From Tissierella_B sp964485455 (GTDB taxonomy: Bacteria > Bacillota > Clostridia > Tissierellales > Tissierellaceae): a stretch of 12,885 nucleotides of DNA. Below, piece after piece: positions 1 to 6,197 of the stretch (positions are counted from its first letter, which is position 1; every line of letters begins with the position of its first letter). A model generated the notes under the pieces. That model worked only from the letters and a program-made list of their open reading frames with translations. It was not told where the DNA came from and made no database searches. The stretch covers positions 1 through 12,885 of the forward strand of contig CAZAJU010000059.1 in NCBI GenBank assembly GCA_964485455.1, given 5' to 3'. The position numbers were made by a program, and so were the translations under genes.

Positions 1-698
1 AAGAGGAAATGCCTATGATGGCTTTCTCATCTGCAAAGTCTAAAGAGGATTTAGTAGATTTGCCATCCATATTAAGAAATATACTTTTTATAGGTAATGA
101 CTATATTTCTGTAGAAAATATAGATTTAAATCTAAATTCTAAAAGAACTCTTCAAGTTTATGCAATTGATAACCTAGAGGAAAAGAAACCAATTAAGTTA
201 TCAGACCTTCTTGGAGAAAACGGCAAGGAGATTTTCACTGAAAATGCCATAGGCTCTATGAATATCGACTCCAATATAGTGCCTAATGAGGAAAATATTG
301 GCCTTGTTAGGAAAAATGGATATTGGATATTGAAAGGAAGGGTCAACTACAAGCAAAATAGTGAGGAACTTTTTAATGACTTTAATATAAAGGCCATACC
401 ACCAAAGGAAATGGTAAACTATGATGAACAGGTTGTTCCATGGGATGCTGTTAGGCTTATAGTTCCTGATGCTATAGATGTGTTTTCATCACCTAATAAT
501 GAATTCATAGTAGTTATAACTAGTTCTCATTTAATAGTATATTATTTAGAAGATGGTAATATTATCAACAACCCTGCTGCTAGAATTAAGCTTCCTTATG
601 AATACTCTGTCATAATGTCGCAATGGGCTATAGGAAGATATTCTAATATATGGCAAAATGAAATAATAAAAAATGGGGGTAAAGAATTAGATTATTAA
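1..698 (+). CDS. Hypothetical protein, probably 5'-truncated by the window edge
   Basis: I do not recognise this family. The reading frame is open from position 3 to a TAA at 696-698, giving at least 231 residues. ATG codons at 9, 15 and 18 exist, and an AGAGGA-like stretch at 2-7 could serve the one at 15. However, the first residues do not look like a natural N-terminus and no stop separates them from the edge, so a gene running in from outside is more likely. The protein alternates short hydrophobic strands with polar turns (for example residues spelling FIVVITSSHLIVYYL near the C-terminus), which suggests a beta-rich fold, perhaps propeller-like or periplasmic. No transmembrane helix or catalytic motif is visible in this part. 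The next gene follows after 52 bases on the same strand and may be cotranscribed. Confidence 0.7.
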   Translation, partial: EEMPMMAFSSAKSKEDLVDLPSILRNILFIGNDYISVENIDLNLNSKRTLQVYAIDNLEEKKPIKLSDLLGENGKEIFTENAIGSMNIDSNIVPNEENIGLVRKNGYWILKGRVNYKQNSEELFNDFNIKAIPPKEMVNYDEQVVPWDAVRLIVPDAIDVFSSPNNEFIVVITSSHLIVYYLEDGNIINNPAARIKLPYEYSVIMSQWAIGRYSNIWQNEIIKNGGKELDY

Positions 699-750
699 TA
701 TAGCGTAGTGGGCATAAATACTCTATAAAAGGGTGGTAGGAGGGGATTTA

Positions 751-1101
751 ATGGAGATGGTTACTAAATACATGAAGGAATTCGTGGTATACATGGATAA
801 TACCAAAATTATGCTTTATGTTACATTAGGCGCTATGATTATTACTATTATATTCCATTTGATTTTTAAGGAATATAGATTTGTGAAGTATTTACCTGGT
901 TCTATAATAGTATTGGCTGCTACTTATAATTTGCTATCTATATTTGATAATATCACTGAAAAGTACAGTATTAAGTATTTGGAAATGTCTTTGATATTGG
1001 GAATTGCAGGTTTTTCATCTTTGCTATTTGCCCTTATAATAGGAATTTATATAAAGCCAAGGCGTAAAAGAAAAGAAAAGTCAGAAGAAGAGGGTGCTTA
1101 G
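751..1101 (+). CDS. Small three-helix membrane protein of unknown function
   Basis: A 116-residue protein with three hydrophobic helices at roughly residues 21-40, 48-67 and 79-99. A very basic tail follows (KPRRKRKEK), then acidic residues; by the positive-inside rule the tail should be cytoplasmic. I chose ATG 751 because AGGAGGGG at 739-746 precedes it at good spacing. The in-frame GTG at 733 would overlap that ribosome site and add six poorly supported residues. The gene lies 52 bases after the unrecognised gene ending at 698 and may share its transcript. Its stop codon (1099-1101) falls inside a hairpin shared with the convergent glpP gene. No family is recognised; the size and fold are common to many uncharacterised Firmicute membrane proteins. 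Confidence 0.75.
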   Translation: MEMVTKYMKEFVVYMDNTKIMLYVTLGAMIITIIFHLIFKEYRFVKYLPGSIIVLAATYNLLSIFDNITEKYSIKYLEMSLILGIAGFSSLLFALIIGIYIKPRRKRKEKSEEEGA

Positions 1102-1110
1102 CACCCTCTT
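1088..1110. terminator. Hairpin between convergent genes, probable bidirectional terminator
   Basis: A perfect 10-bp stem, AAGAGGGTGC paired with GCACCCTCTT around the loop TTA, spans the stop codon of the membrane-protein gene (1099-1101) and touches the stop of glpP (1109-1111). The downstream T-tract is poor on both strands: AAAATTTTA on plus and CTTCTTCTGA on minus. Termination is therefore plausible but may be inefficient. Confidence 0.55.
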
Positions 1111-1678
1111 AAAATTTTATATTCCATATTTTAGTATTGCTTGATGATATACCAACAGCTCCAGATTTCAAAGCGTTATGGATATCCTGACCTTCCTCTA
1201 TTAGTCCGCTTGCGATGATGGGAATCATAGTTTCCTGTGATAGACGCTGTATAATCTTTAGCAATAATCCTGGTGAAAGATCAATCGCATGAGGTCTAAG
1301 GGTTTTTAAAGTGGTTAATGTACTTTCAAGAGTAAGAGAATCATGGATTATAATTTTTTCTATTGTAAATATCCCCATATCCTTAGATAATTTTACAAGG
1401 TTTTGCTTTTTGGTAATAATTCCATCTAACTGAATATTTTTTGCAATATATTCTAATCCCCATGTATCTTTAGAAAATCCATCTATTGAATCTAAGTATA
1501 TAAAAAGTTGTTTTTCTTTTGATTTGACTCTGTTTGATATATCCTTTAGGTTGAAAATATTGCCTGTATTAAGAAATATAATCTGGCTTTGGGAACGTAA
1601 GGCCATATCTAAATTTTCCAAATTATTGATGGCTGCAATTACAGGATTATTTGACAGCGTTTCTAATAAAAGATTCAT
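1109..1678 (-). CDS. glpP: Glycerol-3-phosphate responsive antiterminator GlpP
   Basis: This 189-residue protein matches the GlpP family in length and pattern. An N-terminal NPVIAAI segment (11-17) is followed by IIFLNTGNI (33-41), YLDSIDGFSKDTWGLEYIAKN (61-81), DGIITK (85-90), IDLSPG (132-137), IIASGLI (154-160) and ALKSGAVGISSS (169-180). Together these are the strands and phosphate-binding loops of a TIM-barrel-like fold. In Bacillus, GlpP with glycerol-3-phosphate binds the leaders of glp mRNAs and prevents premature termination. No glp structural genes are present here, so its targets must lie elsewhere. GGAGG at 1688-1692 lies 9 bases before ATG 1678. The start overlaps the stop of the GIY-YIG gene as ATGA, which implies translational coupling. 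Confidence 0.88.
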   Translation of the reverse strand: MNLLLETLSNNPVIAAINNLENLDMALRSQSQIIFLNTGNIFNLKDISNRVKSKEKQLFIYLDSIDGFSKDTWGLEYIAKNIQLDGIITKKQNLVKLSKDMGIFTIEKIIIHDSLTLESTLTTLKTLRPHAIDLSPGLLLKIIQRLSQETMIPIIASGLIEEGQDIHNALKSGAVGISSSNTKIWNIKF

Positions 1679-1923
1679 TTCTTATAGCCTCCTATGAGCT
1701 CAAGCTTTTTCTTTCTGCTCAGCTGCTTTATTCTATATTCTCTACTCATAGCCTCAGATTTAGTATTATAAGTTTCAAAAAAACACAATTCTACTGGCAA
1801 TCTTCCACGAGTGTATTTTGCACCATGACCCTCATTATGTGTAATTATCCTTTTTTCGATATTATCTGTATAGCCAGTATATAATGTATCATCACTACAT
1901 TTTACTATATAAACATAATGCAT
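1675..1923 (-). CDS. GIY-YIG endonuclease-domain protein (YhbQ/YazA, UPF0213-like)
   Basis: An 82-residue single-domain GIY-YIG protein. The two signature strands appear as YVYIVKC (3-9) and LYTGYT (14-19). They are followed by the conserved Arg in EKRIITHN (R26), then HGAKYTRGRLP (33-43) and the helix SEAMSREYRIKQL (56-68) carrying candidate acidic catalytic or metal-binding Glu residues. Stand-alone proteins of this kind are widespread; some have nuclease activity in vitro, but the cellular role is poorly defined. I chose ATG 1923, preceded by AGGTGG at 1930-1935; a TTG at 1941 would lie inside recX and lacks support. The start is one base after the recX stop and the end overlaps the glpP start, so it is the middle gene of a tight run. 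Confidence 0.85.
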   Translation of the reverse strand: MHYVYIVKCSDDTLYTGYTDNIEKRIITHNEGHGAKYTRGRLPVELCFFETYNTKSEAMSREYRIKQLSRKKKLELIGGYKK

Positions 1924-1924
1924 T

Positions 1925-2548
1925 TTACCACCTATCTTCAAGTAATGTCCTTAATACCTTGGAGATTATATCAAATGAATATCCCTTTCTTTGAAGAAAG
2001 CCTCCAAGTTTATTCCATGTTGAATTCTTATCCTGATCTTTATAGCTATTTAATTTTTTAGAGGCAACCTGAAGAGCTAATTCATATTCTTCTTGGTTAT
2101 CCTTAATTAGATGTTTTTCAATAGTTTCCTTAGATATTCCTTTTTTTATTAGCTCATATTTGATCTTTTGAGAGCCATATCCATTTAAATTCTGCTTGTC
2201 AGCAATGAAGCTTTTGGTAAAGTATTCATCATCTATATATTTGTTTTGTTTTAAGTAGTCTATAGTATGAGAGATATTTTCTTCATTATAGCCTTTTCTT
2301 TTTAAGGCCATATGAATTTCTTTTTCTGACCTTTGTCTAAATGAAAGCAGTCTAAATGCATAATTGTTAACCTTTAACTGTTCTTCAGCTTTTATAACTT
2401 CATCTATAAATTCCTGACTAATCTCATCATCTAAGTGGAGGGAGTAACGAAATTTTAATTCCTCATCTATACCAAATGCAAACTCATTATCTATATATAC
2501 ATTAATTCGTTTTTTATTCTTTTGATATTGTAAATCAGTAATTCTCAT
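1925..2548 (-). CDS. recX: Regulatory protein RecX
   Basis: This 207-residue protein has the RecX pattern. An N-terminal beta region (MRITDLQYQKNKKRINVYID) is followed by tandem three-helix repeats, each with the signature seen here as LLSFRQRSEKEIHMALKRKG and then YLKQNKYIDDEYFTKSF, GYGSQKIKYELIKKGI and LGGFLQRKGYSFDIISKVL. RecX binds RecA filaments and limits recombination and SOS signalling; recA is not in this window. ATG 2548 has AGGTGG just upstream (2552-2557, close spacing). The alternative ATG at 2560 is preceded only by the arm of a hairpin and has no ribosome site. It follows the PspC-domain gene, from which a 10-bp hairpin separates it, and leads directly into the GIY-YIG gene. 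Confidence 0.9.
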   Translation of the reverse strand: MRITDLQYQKNKKRINVYIDNEFAFGIDEELKFRYSLHLDDEISQEFIDEVIKAEEQLKVNNYAFRLLSFRQRSEKEIHMALKRKGYNEENISHTIDYLKQNKYIDDEYFTKSFIADKQNLNGYGSQKIKYELIKKGISKETIEKHLIKDNQEEYELALQVASKKLNSYKDQDKNSTWNKLGGFLQRKGYSFDIISKVLRTLLEDRW

Positions 2549-2566
2549 TTTCCACCTCATATTTTA

Positions 2567-2589
2567 AAGGTCTTGGATACCAAGACCTT
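2567..2589 (-). terminator. Hairpin between the PspC-domain gene and recX (attenuator-like)
   Basis: AAGGTCTTGG pairs perfectly with CCAAGACCTT around a 3-base loop. It overlaps the stop of the PspC-domain gene (2588-2590) and ends about 18 bases before recX ATG 2548. On the minus strand it is followed by TTTAAAAT, a weak T-tract, so it may act as a partial terminator lowering recX-glpP expression, or as an mRNA-processing or stability element. Confidence 0.5.
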
Positions 2590-2968
2590 ATTCCGACTTT
2601 TTGCTATTAAAAATAATATATATTCCCAGTATTATTAGAAGTACTGGCCAGTATCTACCTAATCTCATGATTTGAGGATATATAATTCTCAGTAGAAAAT
2701 ATGCACCAACTATAATCAATCCTAATCCAATGAAAAGTGAAGTATCCATATTATTCGTTGATTCCCCATCTTGATAAATATAACCATCATCTTCAGGGAT
2801 TATTACCCCGCATAACAGGTAGATAATAGCTAGAGTTCCAAAGGAAGTAAGGGCCATTACAAACCAAATTATTCTAATAATAGCTGCATCAATATTGAAA
2901 AATTCAGCCAAACCTCCACATACACCAAAGATCATTCTGTTATTCTTGGATCTTGTTAATTTTTTCAT
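2588..2968 (-). CDS. PspC-domain membrane protein with LiaI-like C-terminal helices
   Basis: The 126-residue protein begins with a PspC domain (about 3-58). It contains GVCGGLAEFFNIDAAIIRIIWF followed by a helix and the typical LLCGVIIPE end. After a short acidic linker (59-75) come two more hydrophobic helices, 78-95 and 107-120, the second in the RYWPVLLIILGIYIIF form seen in LiaI/LiaF-type envelope-stress proteins. PspC-domain proteins sense or transmit membrane stress in phage-shock and LiaRS-type systems, but no psp or lia partners are adjacent, so this role is an inference from the domain. GGAGGTG at 2974-2980 lies 5 bases before ATG 2968. The gene is divergent from the FHA operon and is first in the minus-strand run leading to recX. 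Confidence 0.85.
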   Translation of the reverse strand: MKKLTRSKNNRMIFGVCGGLAEFFNIDAAIIRIIWFVMALTSFGTLAIIYLLCGVIIPEDDGYIYQDGESTNNMDTSLFIGLGLIIVGAYFLLRIIYPQIMRLGRYWPVLLIILGIYIIFNSKKSE

Positions 2969-2980
2969 ATAAACACCTCC

Positions 2981-2993
2981 AGTGTCCTACACT
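2981..2993. repeat. Small inverted repeat upstream of the PspC-domain gene
   Basis: AGTGT-CCT-ACACT is a perfect 5-3-5 inverted repeat directly upstream of the GGAGGTG ribosome site of the PspC-domain gene. It could be an operator half-site pair or a small leader hairpin. It is short, so chance is a real possibility. Confidence 0.25.
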
Positions 2994-3048
2994 TATATAG
3001 TATCAGATTTGAGCTTAAAGATAAATATAGAGTATCAAAATAATTCCA

Positions 3049-3071
3049 ATTGTAAAGACTTTATGGTAACA
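3049..3071 (+). promoter_or_regulatory. Weak candidate promoter for the FHA-rodA-pbpA-pepF operon
   Basis: TGGTAACAT (extended -10, hexamer 3066-3071) lies 17 bases downstream of a poor -35 that reads TTCCAA. The predicted start would give a leader only a few bases longer than the ribosome site at 3082-3089. The rest of the 125-base intergenic region has no better plus-strand match, so the true promoter may use another sigma factor. Confidence 0.22.
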
Positions 3072-3093
3072 TAGGTTTTAAGGGAGGTGCAGT

Positions 3094-3525
3094 ATGTTTA
3101 ATCTATTGTCAATTATTTTTAAGTACATCTTTATAATTATTATATATCTTTTCGTGTTTAGTATTATTAGGTTGATTTATTTAGACATAAAAAGCATAAA
3201 TACTCTATCTACAGATGATAGTGCATATCTGAAGCTAATTAATAGAATTGATAGTTTGCCCTATAAGATGTTGGAGCACTATTCTATCGACAAGCAACTA
3301 ACCCTTGGGAGGGCCAATGATAATAATATTTATTTAAAGGACCCATTTGTATCTAAAAAGCATTTAAAGATTACTGAAGATGAGGGAGATTACTATCTTG
3401 AGGACCTTAATAGTGCTAATGGAACTTTTCTAAACGATGAAAGAATTCAAGATGTAGTTAAACTGGATAGTGGAGATGTTATCAAGGTTGGAAATGTTGA
3501 ATTCTTATTTGTTAATAGAGGATAG
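3094..3525 (+). CDS. Membrane-anchored FHA-domain protein (FhaB/FipA-like)
   Basis: A 143-residue protein with one N-terminal transmembrane helix (about 4-28), a short linker, and a C-terminal FHA domain (about 65-141). The phosphothreonine-binding residues are all visible: GR at 72-73, S87 and H90 in VSKKH, and N106/N109-G110 in LNSANGT. The domain should therefore be able to bind phosphothreonine. Size and order (TM then FHA) match mycobacterial FipA/FhaB, which is encoded immediately upstream of rodA and pbpA and links Ser/Thr kinase signalling to wall growth. Here it is likewise first in an operon with RodA and a PBP. GGGAGGTG at 3082-3089 precedes ATG 3094. A membrane tether next to wall polymerases suggests a scaffold or regulator; the phosphorylated partner is unknown. 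Confidence 0.85.
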   Translation: MFNLLSIIFKYIFIIIIYLFVFSIIRLIYLDIKSINTLSTDDSAYLKLINRIDSLPYKMLEHYSIDKQLTLGRANDNNIYLKDPFVSKKHLKITEDEGDYYLEDLNSANGTFLNDERIQDVVKLDSGDVIKVGNVEFLFVNRG

Positions 3526-3534
3526 GAGAATACT

Positions 3535-4800
3535 ATGTTTAAGAATGGAGTAAGTACAAAATCTCCAAGAAATTTATTGTTTCTATTTGAGATTTTATCA
3601 TTATCTTTATTGTTCATTTATCAATGGGAATCTGTAAATAAATATACGTATATTACAGCTATAGGTTTAATTCTTATAATCTATATTTCTAATTTTTTTC
3701 TGCTTAAGGTTTCTAAAGGTGATAATTACATATTCTTAGTAGTGACCATGCTAATATCCATAGGAGTTATTATGATATATAGGATAGATCCTGAATTGGG
3801 AGTTAAACAATTGGTTTGGCTAACCTTTGGAATACTTATATTCTATATGACTTACTTCGTTTTAAGATTTATTAGAGGTTGGCAAAAGTGGATACCCCTC
3901 TATATAGGAATGGCATATTTTCTTTTTATATTGACATTTGCACTTGGAACTAGGAAATACGGGGCTATAAACTGGATTAGGATAGGAAGCTTTAGCTTTC
4001 AGCCTGCTGAGATAACCAAAATACTCCTAATATTCTTTTTAGCTTCATATTATTCCAACACAAGTAGGTTTAAGAAATACAAATATGCTAAATATTATTT
4101 ATTGGGCATAGTATATTCTTTTATAGGGCTTTTGTTCTTACAAAAGGATTTAGGAACTGCATTGATATTCTATGGTATCTTTATTGCTATCCAGTATATA
4201 TACGAAGAGGACCGAAGACTAATATTATATAATCTAGGTTTATTTGCTTTTGGTGGAAGCCTTGGATATGTACTTTTTGATCACGTTAAGGTTAGAATTC
4301 TTACTTGGATAGACCCATGGTCCTATATAGATAATAAAGGATATCAAATAACCCAATCCTTGTTTGCAATAGCAGAAGGTGGATTTTTTGGTACAGGTCT
4401 TGGCCTTGGACATCCTGAGTTTATTCCTTTAGCCTATACGGATTTTATATTTCCTGCAATTTGTGAAGAAATGGGTTTATTCGCAGGTATAGGAATAATA
4501 ATGTTGTTTTTGATTCTTGTTTATAGAGGTTTTAAGATTGCATTAAGTCAAATAAATCCTTTTTATAGAATGCTGGCTTTAGGAGTAAGCATATTATTTG
4601 GGGTGCAATCCATAATAATACTTGGAGGAGTTCTTAAGGTTCTGCCCCTTACTGGAATAACACTACCATTTGTGTCCTATGGAGGCAGTTCTGTTCTATC
4701 AAGTTTTATTGCTCTAGGAATACTTCAAGTAGCATCAGAAGACCTTCCAATAGAAGAGAACCTTATTTTAGAGGAGGATAATGATGAAATCAGAGATTAG
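3535..4800 (+). CDS. rodA: RodA/FtsW-family SEDS peptidoglycan glycosyltransferase
   Basis: This 421-residue polytopic protein carries the SEDS landmarks. They are GAINWIRIG (143-151), FSFQPAEITKI (153-163), QKDLGTALIF (203-212), VRILTWIDPW (253-262, with D260 a good candidate for the catalytic Asp), TDFIF and EEMG (302-314), and the signature PFVSYGGSS (378-386). SEDS proteins polymerise lipid II into glycan strands together with a class B PBP, and a PBP gene follows directly. The conserved core starts near residue 72; before it lie about two extra hydrophobic segments, as in actinobacterial RodA. Divisome versus elongasome assignment cannot be made from motifs alone, but the FHA and PBP neighbours favour RodA. 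ATG 3535 has AGGAGAA at 3524-3530, beginning inside the FHA stop codon. The acidic C-terminal tail is cytoplasmic. Confidence 0.9.
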   Translation: MFKNGVSTKSPRNLLFLFEILSLSLLFIYQWESVNKYTYITAIGLILIIYISNFFLLKVSKGDNYIFLVVTMLISIGVIMIYRIDPELGVKQLVWLTFGILIFYMTYFVLRFIRGWQKWIPLYIGMAYFLFILTFALGTRKYGAINWIRIGSFSFQPAEITKILLIFFLASYYSNTSRFKKYKYAKYYLLGIVYSFIGLLFLQKDLGTALIFYGIFIAIQYIYEEDRRLILYNLGLFAFGGSLGYVLFDHVKVRILTWIDPWSYIDNKGYQITQSLFAIAEGGFFGTGLGLGHPEFIPLAYTDFIFPAICEEMGLFAGIGIIMLFLILVYRGFKIALSQINPFYRMLALGVSILFGVQSIIILGGVLKVLPLTGITLPFVSYGGSSVLSSFIALGILQVASEDLPIEENLILEEDNDEIRD

Positions 4801-6187
4801 AAGGATTATTTCAGTTCTAATAGTCATAGGTATATCCTTTATTGGCTTAATAGGTTATATGAGTTACTTTCAAGTATTCGAAGCTGAAAGTGTTAGGATG
4901 AACTCCTATAATAAAAGATTGTGGATTAATGAGGAGAATATACTCAGGGGTTCTATTATAGACAGAAACGGAAATGTTCTCGCATATAGTGAAAAACAAG
5001 ATGACCAGATGAGAAGAATTTATAAATATGGAAGTCTCTATTCTCATATTATTGGGTATAGCTATAGAGAATATGGCAAGGCTGGGCTAGAATTAGTGTA
5101 CAATAATCAGCTTTTAAATATTAATGAAAATTCAGCCATCGATGAAATTATTAACATTGTTGCTCCAAATACCATAGGTAACAATTTAGAGCTTACTATC
5201 GACCATGGAACACAAGAAAAGGCTAGAGCTCTATTAAAGGGGAAAAAGGGTGCATTAGTTGCCATGAATCCAGCAAATGGTGAAATCTATGCTATGGTTA
5301 GCGTTCCAGATTTTAATGTTAAAAATTTAAAGGATGATTGGGGCACAATATCAGAGGATACGAATAGTCCCTTGTTAAATCGAGCTACCCAAGGACTATA
5401 TGCACCAGGTTCATCTTTTAAGGTTATTTCATCGGCTGCAATACTCAATTCTTTAGATTTAGAAAAGAGCTATACATGTACTGGAACAGCAACAATAGAT
5501 GGATATGAATTCAAGGATTACCAGGATGGAGGACATGGAGATTTAGATTTAAGCCAGGCTCTTATTGAATCATGTAATACTTATTTTACTACAAAATCCA
5601 TCGATGTAGGGGATGACCTATTAAGAAGCACAGCAGAAGCATTTATGTTCAACAAATCTATTCCATTTGATATGCCAGTTAAAACCTCTTCTTACCCAAC
5701 TGATAAATTAGGGGATACAAGTTTGGCAGCATCTGCAATAGGCCAAGGTAAGGTTCTAACAACACCTCTTAATATGGCAATGGTTGCATCTGGAGTAGCA
5801 AATAATGGAAACATAGTAAAGCCAATTTTAGTTAAACAAATATTGTCCCCAAATGGAAAGGTAATTAAATTAAGTAGACCTGAGATTATTTCCCAAGCCG
5901 TTGATAGTCTAAAGGCTAATGAAATTAAAGAGATGATGATAGGAGTTGTAAGGGAAGGTACAGGTAGAAAAGCTAGCATAAAGAATGTGCAAGTAGCAGG
6001 CAAAACTGGAACTGCAGAAAATGCATCTGGTAAATCCCATGCCTGGTTTATTGGATTTGCACCTGCAAGTGACCCAAAAATAGCTATAGCAGTTGTACTG
6101 GAGGAAGAAGGCTCCACCGGTGGAACTTCAGCAGCACCTATAGCAAGGGATTTAATCATCTATGGGTTGAATAATATTGATTTTTAG
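4784..6187 (+). CDS. pbpA: Class B penicillin-binding protein (PbpA-like transpeptidase)
   Basis: A 467-residue monofunctional PBP with an N-terminal anchor helix (about 8-28) and a short dimerisation region containing RGSIIDRNGNVLA (55-67). The transpeptidase domain follows, with all three active-site motifs: SSFK (210-213, S210 nucleophile), SCN (263-265) and KTG (407-409). It crosslinks peptide stems of glycan made by its SEDS partner and is a beta-lactam target. The length is short for PBP2, which often exceeds 600 residues, and resembles the compact PbpA type of Actinobacteria. No PASTA domains are present. I prefer ATG 4784 over the adjacent ATG 4781 because GAGGAGG at 4771-4777 is better spaced. 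The start lies inside rodA (17-base overlap), implying coupled, roughly matched synthesis of the two partners. Confidence 0.92.
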   Translation: MKSEIRRIISVLIVIGISFIGLIGYMSYFQVFEAESVRMNSYNKRLWINEENILRGSIIDRNGNVLAYSEKQDDQMRRIYKYGSLYSHIIGYSYREYGKAGLELVYNNQLLNINENSAIDEIINIVAPNTIGNNLELTIDHGTQEKARALLKGKKGALVAMNPANGEIYAMVSVPDFNVKNLKDDWGTISEDTNSPLLNRATQGLYAPGSSFKVISSAAILNSLDLEKSYTCTGTATIDGYEFKDYQDGGHGDLDLSQALIESCNTYFTTKSIDVGDDLLRSTAEAFMFNKSIPFDMPVKTSSYPTDKLGDTSLAASAIGQGKVLTTPLNMAMVASGVANNGNIVKPILVKQILSPNGKVIKLSRPEIISQAVDSLKANEIKEMMIGVVREGTGRKASIKNVQVAGKTGTAENASGKSHAWFIGFAPASDPKIAIAVVLEEEGSTGGTSAAPIARDLIIYGLNNIDF

Positions 6188-6197
6188 GAGGAAGTAT

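Noticed and set aside
158..346. Short minus-strand frame in the first gene (and similar ones at 4847-5047 and 6883-7125)
   Set aside because: Each is short, lacks initiation signals, and lies wholly within a longer supported gene.
1651..1884. Plus-strand open frame opposite glpP and the GIY-YIG gene
   Set aside because: It is antisense to two well-supported genes and has no ribosome site.
5692..6159. A 155-codon minus-strand open frame inside pbpA
   Set aside because: It is the antisense of the transpeptidase domain with its SxN-to-KTG motifs, has no ribosome site, and its residues mirror low-complexity codon complement; pbpA is certain here.
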